Shown here one piece after another: positions 49,790 to 58,651 of a stretch of 64,000 bases of DNA. The DNA comes from Mannheimia glucosida (GTDB lineage: Bacteria; Pseudomonadota; Gammaproteobacteria; Enterobacterales; Pasteurellaceae): assembly GCF_046267875.1 (NCBI RefSeq), contig NZ_CP176502.1, positions 744,001-808,000 on the forward strand, read 5' to 3'. The first letter of the stretch is position 1. Each line of letters opens with the position of its first letter. Under the pieces are notes generated by a model. That model did not search any database. It was not told the origin of the DNA and worked only from the letters and a program-made list of their open reading frames with translations. The position numbers and the translations under genes were made by a program.

Positions 49790-51064
49790 TTATTTCAACA
49801 AATAGGCACGCAATGTTGCAAAATCAGCCGCCATTTCATCGGATAATAGTGGCAGTTTGTTGTGCTTATCTAATGCTTCCGGTAACGGCAATTCAATCGC
49901 TAAAATGCGTTCTACCGACTCTTTGAATTTTGCCGGGTGAGCGGTGCATAAGAAAATACCTGTTTCGCCTTGTTGTAGCTGATCTTTTAAGCTTTGGTAA
50001 GCAATAGCGCCGTGTGGTTCACACAGATAACCTTCCGCATATTGAGCTTTCAAAGCCGCTTCGGTTTCGGCATCGTTTAATGCGGCAGAACCCAATTCGG
50101 ACAAATTCCAGCCATTGCGTTTAAATAATTCTTCAACTCGTGGCCAGTTGTTCGGGCGGCTTACGTCCATTGCATTAGAAAGGGTTGCAACGGTCGCGTT
50201 TGGTTCCCATTTGCCTGATTGTAAATAGCGTGGCACGGTGTCATTGGCATTGGTTGAGGCAATAAAACGTTTAATCGGTAAACCTAATGTTTTTGCAATT
50301 AGGCCAGCAGTTAAGTTACCGAAGTTACCGCTTGGTACTGAAACCACCACGTTGTCTCGTTTTTCTTTTGGTAACTGAGCAACTGCCTCAAAGTAGTAGC
50401 AAATTTGAGCCAGTAAACGGCTAATGTTGATGGAATTTGCTGAATTTAAACCAATCGCTTGGCGTAGCTCGGCATCGTCAAAGGCTTGTTTCACTAAGGC
50501 TTGGCAAGCATCAAAGTCGGATTCGATCGCAACAGTGCGAATATTACCGCCTAAAGTACAGAATAATTTTTCTTGTAACGGGCTGATTTTGCCTTTCGGG
50601 TAAAGAATAACCACGTTGATATTTTCCAAACCATAGAAAGCGTGAGCCACCGCCGCACCGGTGTCACCTGAGGTAGCAGTTAAAATAGTAATTTTGCCAT
50701 CGCCTCGCACATTGGCTAAGGCTTGAGCCATAAAACGCCCACCAAAATCTTTGAAGGCTAAAGTCGGGCCGTGAAATAGTTCTAACGCATAAATATCATC
50801 ATTGACTTTGGCAAGTGGTGCCGGGAAAGTGAACGCATTTTTTACCATTGCATTTAAGGTTTCTTGCGGTAACTCTTCGCCGATTAAGGCTGAAAGAATT
50901 TTTTGGCTGCGTTCAACCAGAGGTAAATCCAATAATTCATCAATGTTATCTAATTTAGGTAACACCTCAGGGAAAAATAGCCCCTGATTTTTGCCTAAGC
51001 CTTGGCGTACCGCTTGGGCGAAATTGACTTGTTCTTCAGGGTGTTTGATGTTGTATAAGTTCAT
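49790..51064 (-). CDS. thrC: Threonine synthase
   Basis: A 424-residue PLP enzyme converting O-phosphohomoserine to threonine. The Schiff-base Lys105 is in HGPTLAFKDFGGRF; TATSGDTGAAVAHAF, SVPSGNFGNLTAG and EPHGAIAYQSL are the cofactor and substrate motifs. Length is normal. thrA and thrB are not next to it in this window; a typical order would be thrABC, and upstream here lies mgsA on the other strand, so thrC is on its own or the last gene moved. Confidence 0.97.
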   Translation of the reverse strand: MNLYNIKHPEEQVNFAQAVRQGLGKNQGLFFPEVLPKLDNIDELLDLPLVERSQKILSALIGEELPQETLNAMVKNAFTFPAPLAKVNDDIYALELFHGPTLAFKDFGGRFMAQALANVRGDGKITILTATSGDTGAAVAHAFYGLENINVVILYPKGKISPLQEKLFCTLGGNIRTVAIESDFDACQALVKQAFDDAELRQAIGLNSANSINISRLLAQICYYFEAVAQLPKEKRDNVVVSVPSGNFGNLTAGLIAKTLGLPIKRFIASTNANDTVPRYLQSGKWEPNATVATLSNAMDVSRPNNWPRVEELFKRNGWNLSELGSAALNDAETEAALKAQYAEGYLCEPHGAIAYQSLKDQLQQGETGIFLCTAHPAKFKESVERILAIELPLPEALDKHNKLPLLSDEMAADFATLRAYLLK

Positions 51065-51189
51065 TGCGGTTAATCCTTTGTTTTAAAATGCGAATTTTTA
51101 CCTGATTTTAGCCATAAGCCGTGATTAGTCAATGCAAAAGCGAAAAATAAGCGGTATGATTTGTGAAAAATTTTGCAAAGGAGCTAAAA

Positions 51190-51648
51190 ATGAAAACCAC
51201 CGTCAGAACCATCGCAAAACAAAAACAGATTGCCTTAGTGGCTCACGATAGCTGTAAACAAGATTTAATTCGTTGGACACAAACTCATCAAGCCCAACTT
51301 GCTTCGCATAAGCTATATGCCACCGGCACTACCGGGCATTTGCTCGCCCGAGAAACGGGGCTTGAAATTACCTCGCTGTTAAGCGGCCCGATGGGGGGCG
51401 ATCAACAATTAGGCGGGCTGATCGCAGAAAAGAAAATTGATCTGCTGGTATTCTTTTGGGATCCGATGAATGCCGCTCCGCATGATCCTGATGTGAAAGC
51501 TCTAATGCGGATTGCGACCGTCTGGAATATTCCGGTGGCGATTAACGAAACCACTGCCAATTTTCTGTTAAATGCGGATTTGTTTCATCAAGCAATCAGC
51601 GTGAATGTGCCAGATTATGATGGCTATTTGGCAGAACGTTTGGGGTAG
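51190..51648 (+). CDS. mgsA: Methylglyoxal synthase
   Basis: A 152-residue enzyme making methylglyoxal from dihydroxyacetone phosphate. Motifs: LVAHDSCKQDLIRW, LYATGTTGHLL, LLSGPMGGDQQLGGLI and FFWDPMNAAPHDPDVKALMRI. ATG at 51190 follows AAGGAG; the longer frame from a GTG upstream runs through an uptake-signal-like stretch and lacks family similarity. Its substrate is the likely end product of the threonate operon at 4-7 kb. Confidence 0.97.
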   Translation: MKTTVRTIAKQKQIALVAHDSCKQDLIRWTQTHQAQLASHKLYATGTTGHLLARETGLEITSLLSGPMGGDQQLGGLIAEKKIDLLVFFWDPMNAAPHDPDVKALMRIATVWNIPVAINETTANFLLNADLFHQAISVNVPDYDGYLAERLG

Positions 51649-51652
51649 TGTA

Positions 51653-51678
51653 GGTAGGGGCAGGTTCTGTGCCTACCC
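51653..51678. repeat. Short REP-like palindrome between mgsA and yccS
   Basis: GGTAGGGGCA and its imperfect complement TGCCTACC around a short loop. Similar in type to the GTAGGGGCGAA repeats elsewhere. Confidence 0.5.
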
Positions 51679-51691
51679 GAAATGAGCAAAT

Positions 51692-53884
51692 ATGAATAAA
51701 TTTTTAAGATATCTACAACACAGTTGGCTTTCGGAAAATGTAATTAAAACCCTGCCGATGTTTATTTCGCTAAACATTGCGGCGGTCAGCATTTGGCAGC
51801 TCGGTATTTCTGATTTTGCGATGCCGTTGATGTTAGGTATTATCGCCGGCGGTTTGGTGGATTTAGACAACAGCCTAATCGGACGAGCGAAAAATCTGAT
51901 TATTAGCCTAGTGGCGTTCTCGCTTTCCTCGATTGGAGCGAGTGTCTCGCTCTACCTTGGCTGGCTATTTGTGCCGGTGGCGGTGGTTTGCACCTTTTTG
52001 CTGGTAATGTTAGGGGCAATCGGGCAACGCTATAGCACCATTGCGTTTGGCACGCTGATTGTGGCGGTTTATAACAGCCTGACTTATACGCCCGAAGTAT
52101 TGTGGTATCACAATGTGATGATGATCTTACTCGGCACCTTACTCTATGGCTTGGTCGGTATTTTGGTGTACCTGATTTTCCCGAATCGAACCGTGCAGGA
52201 GAATTTAGCGTCTGCCTACCTTGCGTTGAGCCATTATTTACTGGCGAAATCTGCCTATTTTGACCCTGATGATGACGATTTAGCCGAGAAGCAGTTAGCT
52301 TTGGCGAAAGCCAATAGCGAGGTGATGGCTGCTTTTGATAAAACCAGAGTCGCCCTATTCTACCGCCTAAGACGTCAGCACAAGCAGCAACGGACACAGC
52401 GAATGCTGCGTTACTATTTCACCGCTCAAGATATTTTAGAGCGGGCAAGCTCCAGCCATTATCAATATCACGAGCTGTTTCAACAATTAAGCAACAGTGA
52501 TTTAATGTTTCGCTTTCAACGGGTACTGGAATTACAGGCGGCGGCGTGTCAAAAAATTGCGATGTCGTTACGCCATAGGGAAGTATATGAACACGGTATG
52601 CGTGGCGAAAAAGCCTTGCAGGGGTTACTTAACTCATTAAGTTATCACCAAGAAAGGGGCTTGAAAAGTGCCTATCGCTGGCGTGCCATTGCAGAAAATT
52701 TAGGCAATATTGAGCGGCAATTAGCTCAGATTGAACAAGGTACAAGCAGTGGTGAGCATATTGAACCGTTAAGCAAAAATTTCACTAAATCTCACCGCTT
52801 GATCGCTGAAAATATTACCGGCTTAAGCAATATCAGCCAAGCGATTAAAGCCCATTTAACCTTTGAATCCCAACTGTTTCGCCACGCCGTTCGGCTGTCG
52901 ATAGTGGTGCTGTTGTGCAGTGCGATTGTGCCGATTTTAGGCTTTGACAGCAAAGGCTACTGGATTTTACTCACCGCCATTTTTGTCTGCCAACCGAATT
53001 ACACCGCCACCAAGACCCGACTGATTCAGCGTGTAATCGGCACGATTTTTGGCGTGCTGGTTGGTGGCTCTTTTGAACTGTTTAACGTGGCGCTCAGCCT
53101 CGAAGCCCAGCTTGGGCTAATCGTACTGACCGGTTCGCTCTATACCTTTTTCCGCTTGGTACATTATGGCTTTTCAACCTTTTATATCACTGTGTTGGTA
53201 ATGATAAGCCTTGATATTGCAGGCGTGAGCCTTGAAAGCGGCATCTTAATGCGAATGCTTGATACCTTACTAGGTACAGCGATTGCGTGGCTGGCAGTGG
53301 CATTCTTATGGCCGGATTGGAAGTATTTAAATTTACAACGTAACTTACATAATGGCTTGAAAGCCAGCGGGCAATATTTACGCCATATTATCGCCCAGTT
53401 GCAGTTTGGTTATAACGAGCAACTGCCTTACCGTATTGCCCGCCGTGATGTGCATAACCATTTATCGGCACTGAGTAATGCGGTTACCAATATGTACAGC
53501 GAACCACAGAAATATGCGAACGATTTAACCTTCGCCCCAAAATTGTTAGGTATTGCTTACACCTTGCTGGGCTATATTTCCACTTTAGGGGCTTACCGCA
53601 TTGCCAGCCGAGAGATTAATCAGCAAGTAGATTTTTCCGCAATGTTCTTCTCTCACGCCAGAGAGGTGGCAAACATCATCGAGCAAATCGCCTCAGAGAG
53701 CCGTTCATTTGCAAAATTATCGGAAAAATTGACCGCTATCGACCAAGAGCTCGCCCAGTTTGAGCAGGAAAATCAGCAAAAACAAAATGATCTTGCCTTA
53801 GTGTTGATACAACAACTGAGGCTGATAGTGCAGTTGTTACCGCAGATGCAGAGCTTGCTGAAATCTACCTGCGGCAATAGATGA
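51692..53884 (+). CDS. yccS: YccS family inner-membrane protein (FUSC type)
   Basis: A 730-residue protein with two blocks of membrane helices (about residues 15-165 and 395-540), each followed by a cytoplasmic helical part, the YccS/YhfK layout. The second block carries KGYWILLTAIFVCQPNYTATKTRLIQRVIGT, the FUSC signature also found in aromatic acid exporters. Function in bacteria is not settled. Cotranscribed with mgsA is possible, gap 43 bases. Confidence 0.92.
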   Translation: MNKFLRYLQHSWLSENVIKTLPMFISLNIAAVSIWQLGISDFAMPLMLGIIAGGLVDLDNSLIGRAKNLIISLVAFSLSSIGASVSLYLGWLFVPVAVVCTFLLVMLGAIGQRYSTIAFGTLIVAVYNSLTYTPEVLWYHNVMMILLGTLLYGLVGILVYLIFPNRTVQENLASAYLALSHYLLAKSAYFDPDDDDLAEKQLALAKANSEVMAAFDKTRVALFYRLRRQHKQQRTQRMLRYYFTAQDILERASSSHYQYHELFQQLSNSDLMFRFQRVLELQAAACQKIAMSLRHREVYEHGMRGEKALQGLLNSLSYHQERGLKSAYRWRAIAENLGNIERQLAQIEQGTSSGEHIEPLSKNFTKSHRLIAENITGLSNISQAIKAHLTFESQLFRHAVRLSIVVLLCSAIVPILGFDSKGYWILLTAIFVCQPNYTATKTRLIQRVIGTIFGVLVGGSFELFNVALSLEAQLGLIVLTGSLYTFFRLVHYGFSTFYITVLVMISLDIAGVSLESGILMRMLDTLLGTAIAWLAVAFLWPDWKYLNLQRNLHNGLKASGQYLRHIIAQLQFGYNEQLPYRIARRDVHNHLSALSNAVTNMYSEPQKYANDLTFAPKLLGIAYTLLGYISTLGAYRIASREINQQVDFSAMFFSHAREVANIIEQIASESRSFAKLSEKLTAIDQELAQFEQENQQKQNDLALVLIQQLRLIVQLLPQMQSLLKSTCGNR

Positions 53885-53888
53885 AATA

Positions 53889-53910
53889 AGGACGGGTATA
53901 AACCCGTCCT
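53889..53910. repeat. Short palindromic intergenic repeat
   Basis: AGGACGGGT, loop ATAA, ACCCGTCCT between convergent yccS and the PqiA-like gene; probably also works as a terminator. Confidence 0.6.
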
Positions 53911-53931
53911 ACCATTTATTAATTAGTGAGT

Positions 53932-55167
53932 CTATTTGCGTTTATGATCGTAATGAATCTTCCATAACATTCTGGCATCTAAATTTGCAGAGGCAAACAT
54001 CGTTAAGAAAACCGCTGCACCAAAATAGAAAGCGGCTTCCCCTACCGAGAAACTGAGAATCTGCCCTCGTTCGAGTAGCGACATCATTAGCGATAACACG
54101 AATAAATCCAGCATTGACCAGCGTCCGACAAAATGGACGTAGTGCAGTAGTTTCATTTGCCAATGAATTGAGTGTTTCCATTTGTAATGAATCGCCAGCA
54201 AGAGATAAAAAATAATGGTAATTTTGCTCACCGGCACCGCAATACTAGCGATAAACACAATCGCTGCCACGGTATAGCTTCCCATTTCCATAAATAGAAT
54301 GACCCCCGACATTAATGAATCTGCCGAAACCTGCCCTGCTAATTCAGTTGTAGAAATCGGGAAAATATTTGCCGGAATCATCATAATCGTGCCGGCAATT
54401 AAGCAAGCCCATACTCGTTGGATTTTAACGTTATCGGAAATTGATAAATTGCTTTCACAACGAGGACAGCGTTGTCTGCCTTTTAAATCTAAGATGGTTT
54501 CATCAAAGCAATATTCACAGGTTGGGCAAAGGGTTGGATTGCTTGGGTGATCAAATGGCAAGGCGTGGTATTCAGGATAAAACCTTTCCCAAGCCTGTTT
54601 GGGCTCGGTTTTAATAAAAAGTAAGGTGTTTAAGATCGTTACTAACACAAAGGCGATTAGATTTACATCAAATTGTAGATCGGCATAATCTCGAATTTTA
54701 AAAGCAGCTACTGCGAGGGCAACTAAATAGACATCAAGCATTACCCATTCTTTTATTTTAGTTAAGAAAATTAGAGTGTAACGGGGGCGTTGGCGAATAA
54801 TACGTTGTAGCTGAATGGTTAAAATCAGCAATACGAATGCAATCGGCATTATTACCGCACAGACTAGCACCATAAAAGCAGTATAAGGATAGCCTTCGGT
54901 TGCCATTTTCCAAATACCGTCCCACACGGTAGCATTAATTTTGATACCGAGTAAGTCAATGCTCATTAGGGGAAAACTCAGTGCAAAGGGGAGCAAAATT
55001 AAGATGGCTAATGCCAGAAAAGCACTGCGGTGCAAGCTCCATGTATTGCTTTTGCGTAATATATTATTACATACCGGGCAAACGGCATTGCCGTTTGACG
55101 TGAGTGGCAGTCGCACCTGTTGCCCACATTCGCTACAGCTTTGTAGAATGATTTTGTTTATTTTCAT
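53932..55167 (-). CDS. PqiA/LetA-type membrane protein without an MCE partner gene
   Basis: A 411-residue paraquat-inducible protein A family member. It is a tandem of two PqiA units: each has a CxxC-type zinc ribbon (CSECGQQVRLP..CPVCNNIL and CPTCEYCFDE..CPRCESNLS) followed by four membrane helices. In other bacteria PqiA or LetA works with an MCE protein (PqiB, LetB) encoded right after it, forming a lipid-transport bridge across the periplasm. Here the next gene is convergent yccS, so the partner is missing from its usual place. Confidence 0.88.
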   Translation of the reverse strand: MKINKIILQSCSECGQQVRLPLTSNGNAVCPVCNNILRKSNTWSLHRSAFLALAILILLPFALSFPLMSIDLLGIKINATVWDGIWKMATEGYPYTAFMVLVCAVIMPIAFVLLILTIQLQRIIRQRPRYTLIFLTKIKEWVMLDVYLVALAVAAFKIRDYADLQFDVNLIAFVLVTILNTLLFIKTEPKQAWERFYPEYHALPFDHPSNPTLCPTCEYCFDETILDLKGRQRCPRCESNLSISDNVKIQRVWACLIAGTIMMIPANIFPISTTELAGQVSADSLMSGVILFMEMGSYTVAAIVFIASIAVPVSKITIIFYLLLAIHYKWKHSIHWQMKLLHYVHFVGRWSMLDLFVLSLMMSLLERGQILSFSVGEAAFYFGAAVFLTMFASANLDARMLWKIHYDHKRK

Positions 55168-55253
55168 TTTTCAATCTTCTGTCAAATTAGGTAGTTATTT
55201 TCTACTTTATTGCTGAGATTGCAAGCGGTTAAATTTAAGTAAATTTTTACAAG

Positions 55254-55268
55254 TTGCATTTTATGCAA
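55254..55268. promoter_or_regulatory. Palindrome upstream of ilvC, IlvY-like operator
   Basis: TTGCATTTTATGCAA is a perfect TTGCAT/ATGCAA dyad with a 3-base centre, containing the T-N11-A pattern of LysR regulators. E. coli ilvC is activated by IlvY through TTGC..GCAA sites. ilvY is not in the window. Confidence 0.5.
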
Positions 55269-55290
55269 TATTAAATATTAATATTTTCAA

Positions 55291-55318
55291 TTTACGCAAT
55301 ATGGGTTTGATGTATAAT
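55291..55318 (+). promoter_or_regulatory. ilvC promoter
   Basis: -35 TTTACG (55291-55296), 16-base spacer, -10 TATAAT (55313-55318). A small GCAC/GTGC dyad lies in the 65-nt leader. Confidence 0.65.
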
Positions 55319-55384
55319 CAACATAAATTCGCACAATGTGCAAACAAAACATCATATTAACTTCTTAATAAAAAAGGATTAAAA

Positions 55385-56866
55385 ATGGCTAACTATTTCA
55401 ACACGTTAAATTTACGTCAAAAATTAGACCAATTAGGTCGTTGCCGCTTTATGAATCGTAATGAATTTGCAGACGGCTGCAATTTCTTAAAAGGCAAAAA
55501 AATCGTGATTGTCGGCTGCGGGGCTCAAGGTTTAAACCAAGGTTTAAATATGCGTGATTCAGGCTTAGATATTGCTTACGCTTTGCGTGCCGAAGCAATT
55601 GCTGAAAAACGTGCTTCATTTAAACGTGCTTCTGAAAACGGCTTTGTAGTGGGTACTTATGAGCAATTAATTCCAACAGCAGATTTAGTGATTAACTTAA
55701 CGCCGGACAAACAACACTCAAAAGTGGTTGCCGATGTAATGCCGTTAATGAAACAGGGTGCAGCATTTGGTTATTCACACGGTTTCAACATTGTTGAAGA
55801 AGGTGAGCAAATTCGTCCGGATTTAACGGTTGTGATGACTGCTCCGAAATGCCCGGGCACGGAAGTGCGTGAAGAGTACAAACGTGGTTTTGGTGTGCCA
55901 ACCTTAATTGCCGTTCACCCTGAAAATGACCCTAAAGGTGAAGGCTTAGCCATTGCGAAAGCGTGGGCGAGTGCTACCGGTGGTGACCGTGCCGGCGTAT
56001 TAGAATCTTCATTCGTGGCAGAAGTGAAATCTGACTTAATGGGCGAACAAACCATTCTTTGCGGTATGTTACAAGCAGGTTCAATTGTGTGCTACGATAA
56101 ATTAGTGGCGGAAGGTAAAGATCCGGCTTACGCAGGTAAATTGATCCAATACGGTTGGGAAACCATTACCGAAGCCTTAAAACAAGGCGGTATCACCTTA
56201 ATGATGGATCGCTTATCTAACAGTGCTAAATTGCGTGCGTTTGAGCTTTCTGAGCAAATCAAAGAAGAATTAGCGTTCTTATTTGAAAAACATATGGACG
56301 ATATCATCAGTGGTGAGTTCTCATCAACTATGATGGCAGACTGGGCAAATGGCGATGCCAACTTATTAAAATGGCGTGAAGAGACAGGTAAAACTGCATT
56401 TGAAAACGCACCACAAGCAGAAGGTATCAAAATCTCTGAGCAAGAATACTTTGATAATGGCGTGTTAATGGTTGCAATGGTGAAAGCTGGGGTTGAATTA
56501 GCGTTCGATACAATGGTTTCAGCCGGTATTTATGAAGAATCGGCTTACTACGAGTCTCTACACGAGTTACCGTTAATCGCAAACACAATTGCCCGTAAAC
56601 GTTTATACGAAATGAACGTGGTAATTTCAGATACTGCAGAATATGGTAACTACTTATTCTCTCACGTGGCAACTCCGATTTTAGCGGAGAAAATTATCCC
56701 AACGTTAGAGAAAGGCGATTTAGGCGAACCAACTCCGGCAGTAGAAATCGACAACGTTACCTTACGTGATGTGAATGATGCAATCCGTAACCACCCAATC
56801 GAGTTAATCGGTCAAGAACTACGTGGTTATATGACAGATATGAAACGTATCTCTTCGCAAGGCTAA
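55385..56866 (+). CDS. ilvC: Ketol-acid reductoisomerase (long, class II)
   Basis: A 493-residue NADPH enzyme of isoleucine and valine synthesis. The length marks the long enterobacterial class with a duplicated knotted domain. Motifs: GKKIVIVGCGAQGLNQGLNMRDSGLDI (nucleotide binding), VINLTPDKQHSKVV, YSHGFNI, AFSPKCPGTEVREEY-type segment (here TAPKCPGTEVREEY) and EVKSDLMGEQTILCGMLQ (metal-binding Asp/Glu). AAGGATT precedes the ATG. Confidence 0.98.
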   Translation: MANYFNTLNLRQKLDQLGRCRFMNRNEFADGCNFLKGKKIVIVGCGAQGLNQGLNMRDSGLDIAYALRAEAIAEKRASFKRASENGFVVGTYEQLIPTADLVINLTPDKQHSKVVADVMPLMKQGAAFGYSHGFNIVEEGEQIRPDLTVVMTAPKCPGTEVREEYKRGFGVPTLIAVHPENDPKGEGLAIAKAWASATGGDRAGVLESSFVAEVKSDLMGEQTILCGMLQAGSIVCYDKLVAEGKDPAYAGKLIQYGWETITEALKQGGITLMMDRLSNSAKLRAFELSEQIKEELAFLFEKHMDDIISGEFSSTMMADWANGDANLLKWREETGKTAFENAPQAEGIKISEQEYFDNGVLMVAMVKAGVELAFDTMVSAGIYEESAYYESLHELPLIANTIARKRLYEMNVVISDTAEYGNYLFSHVATPILAEKIIPTLEKGDLGEPTPAVEIDNVTLRDVNDAIRNHPIELIGQELRGYMTDMKRISSQG

Positions 56867-56894
56867 CAAGCGGTCAGATTTACACAAAATTTTG

Positions 56895-56930
56895 CAAAAG
56901 TGCGGTAGAATAACCGCACTTTTGTTTTTT
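56895..56930 (+). terminator. ilvC terminator containing H. influenzae-type uptake cores
   Basis: CAAAAGTGCGGT and ACCGCACTTTTG form a perfect 12-bp stem around AGAATA, followed by TTTTTT. Both arms hold AAGTGCGGT, the uptake core of the other Pasteurellaceae clade, and an ACAAGCGGTC core lies just before it at 56868. Confidence 0.88.
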
Positions 56931-56942
56931 GTGGAGGCTTAA

Positions 56943-57371
56943 ATGTCTGAACAGCTTAGTACTCAAGTTTTAGAAGATGCTTTTCAATCGTTAGAACAGA
57001 CAATTCATCAACTTTCCGATCTTCAATGGTTTGAACAGCAACTTCCCATTGTGCAAGATACACTTATTGCAGGAGCTATCCAAAAGTTTGAATTTGTTTA
57101 TGAGTTAAGCCTAAAAATGATTAAAAGACAGCTTCAACAAGAGGCTGCAAGTTTTGATGAGCTAGGTGCTTATAGTTTTAAAGATATTTTGAGAGATGCG
57201 TTAAAATCAGGCTTGATTGATGATATGGCAAAATGGGTAACATTCCGAGATATGCGAAATATTACTTCCCACACTTATAATCAAGACAAAGCAATGGCGG
57301 TTTATAGCCAGATTGGGGATTTTCTTGAATATAGCCGTTTTTTAGTAGAGCAACTTCGTTTGAGAAATTAG
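56943..57371 (+). CDS. HI0074/HepT-like HEPN protein
   Basis: A 142-residue four-helix protein of the nucleotidyltransferase-substrate-binding (HI0074) family. It carries the HepT motif R105-x4-H110-x-Y112 (RNITSHTY), the active-site pattern of HEPN ribonucleases, where the Tyr is the residue adenylylated by the partner. KFEFVYELSLKMIKRQL is the usual core helix. The nucleotidyltransferase gene follows after one base. Together they look like a HepT-MntA type toxin-antitoxin pair; the toxin role is inferred. Confidence 0.88.
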   Translation: MSEQLSTQVLEDAFQSLEQTIHQLSDLQWFEQQLPIVQDTLIAGAIQKFEFVYELSLKMIKRQLQQEAASFDELGAYSFKDILRDALKSGLIDDMAKWVTFRDMRNITSHTYNQDKAMAVYSQIGDFLEYSRFLVEQLRLRN

Positions 57372-57372
57372 A

Positions 57373-57678
57373 ATGAGTAACACCGAGCTTGATATTCAGC
57401 CTGAAGAATTGACAATCGTAAAATCTATTTTGCAACAATTTGTCCCAAATTGTCCGGTTTGGGCGTTTGGCTCACGGGTAAAAGGTACATCTCGCCCATA
57501 TTCTGATTTAGATCTGGCTATTATGACCGAAACGCCTTTGACTTTTTTAGAGCGAGATAATTTGAAAGAGGCTTTTTCTGAATCGGATTTAGTTTGGAAA
57601 GTGGATATTATTGATTGGGCTAGTACCAGCGAAGAATTTCGGCAAATTATTCAGAAAAAATATATTGTGATTCAATAA
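57373..57678 (+). CDS. MntA-like minimal nucleotidyltransferase
   Basis: A 101-residue nucleotidyltransferase of the HI0073/MNT family. G33-S34-x10-D45-x-D47 (FGSRVKGTSRPYSDLDLAIM) is the catalytic GSx10DxD motif; a third acidic residue sits in KVDIIDW. MntA proteins neutralise HepT by adenylylating its Tyr. Length is normal. A terminator follows. Confidence 0.9.
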   Translation: MSNTELDIQPEELTIVKSILQQFVPNCPVWAFGSRVKGTSRPYSDLDLAIMTETPLTFLERDNLKEAFSESDLVWKVDIIDWASTSEEFRQIIQKKYIVIQ

Positions 57679-57682
57679 TAGA

Positions 57683-57714
57683 AAACCTGTAAGCTAACAC
57701 TTACAGGTTTTTGT
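57683..57714 (+). terminator. Terminator of the hepT-mntA-like pair
   Basis: AAACCTGTAAG, loop CTAACA, CTTACAGGTTTTTG, right after the stop; A/T-rich flanks could also serve convergent purC. Confidence 0.88.
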
Positions 57715-57751
57715 TTTGCAAAAAATAGCGTAAATTAAACCGCTTGTTGCC

Positions 57752-58609
57752 TTATTTCGTTAATAAATCCAACGCTTCTTGATATTTGGCTACGGTTTTT
57801 TCAATTATCTCTGCCGGCACTTTCGGGGCAGGGGCTTGTTTGTTCCAACCGCTGTTTTTCAGCCAGTCACGCACGAATTGTTTGTCAAATGAAGGGGGAT
57901 TTGTCCCTTCTTGGTAGGTTTCAACCGACCAAAAACGGCTGGAATCCGGAGTTAGCACTTCGTCCATTAGGGTTAATTCCCCGTTTTCATCTAAGCCGAA
58001 TTCAAATTTGGTGTCACAAATAATAATGCCTTTGGTCAGAGCGTAGTTTGCCGCTTCAGTGTAGAGTTTTAGGGCAGCATCACGCACTTTGGCGGCAAGT
58101 TCTTTACCGATCTGGCGTTCACACTCTTCGTAGCTGATATTAATATCGTGATCTCCCACCTCGGCTTTGCTCGACGGTGTGAAGATCGGCTGTGGTAATT
58201 TGCTCGCCTCAACCAAGCCTTCCGGTAATGTTAAGCCGCAGATCGTGCCGGTTTGTTGGTAGTCTTTCAGCCCCGAGCCGGTTAAATAACCCCGCACGAT
58301 AGATTCAATTTTCACCGGCGTTAAGCGTTTACACACTACCGCACGGTGTTGGATGGCTTCTGCTTCTTCTTTCGGTAGCACGTCAAATACGCTGTCTCCG
58401 GTGAAATGGTTTGGCATAATATGAGCTAATTTGTTGAACCAGAAGTTAGAAATTTGAGTTAAGATTTCACCTTTATGCGGAATGGGATCGTCTAAAATTA
58501 CATCAAAGGCAGATAAACGATCGGTCGCAACCATTAGCATACGTTTTTCATCAATTTCGTAGAGATCACGGACTTTGCCGGAATAGATTTTTTTGAGGCT
58601 GATTTGCAT
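57752..58609 (-). CDS. purC: Phosphoribosylaminoimidazole-succinocarboxamide synthase
   Basis: A 285-residue SAICAR synthetase of purine synthesis, joining aspartate to CAIR with ATP. Motifs: KIYSGKVRDLYEID at the start, ATDRLSAFDVILDDPIPHKGEILTQIS, VVCKRLTPVKIESIVRGYLTGSGLKDY and DTKFEFGLDENGELTLMDEVLTPDSSRFW. ATG 58609 matches the family start; the 42-residue upstream extension crosses the promoter and is rejected. PurR box upstream. Confidence 0.97.
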   Translation of the reverse strand: MQISLKKIYSGKVRDLYEIDEKRMLMVATDRLSAFDVILDDPIPHKGEILTQISNFWFNKLAHIMPNHFTGDSVFDVLPKEEAEAIQHRAVVCKRLTPVKIESIVRGYLTGSGLKDYQQTGTICGLTLPEGLVEASKLPQPIFTPSSKAEVGDHDINISYEECERQIGKELAAKVRDAALKLYTEAANYALTKGIIICDTKFEFGLDENGELTLMDEVLTPDSSRFWSVETYQEGTNPPSFDKQFVRDWLKNSGWNKQAPAPKVPAEIIEKTVAKYQEALDLLTK

Positions 58610-58651
58610 AGTTTCATTCCTACTTTGTTCAATTTGCAAAAAATCGGGCAA

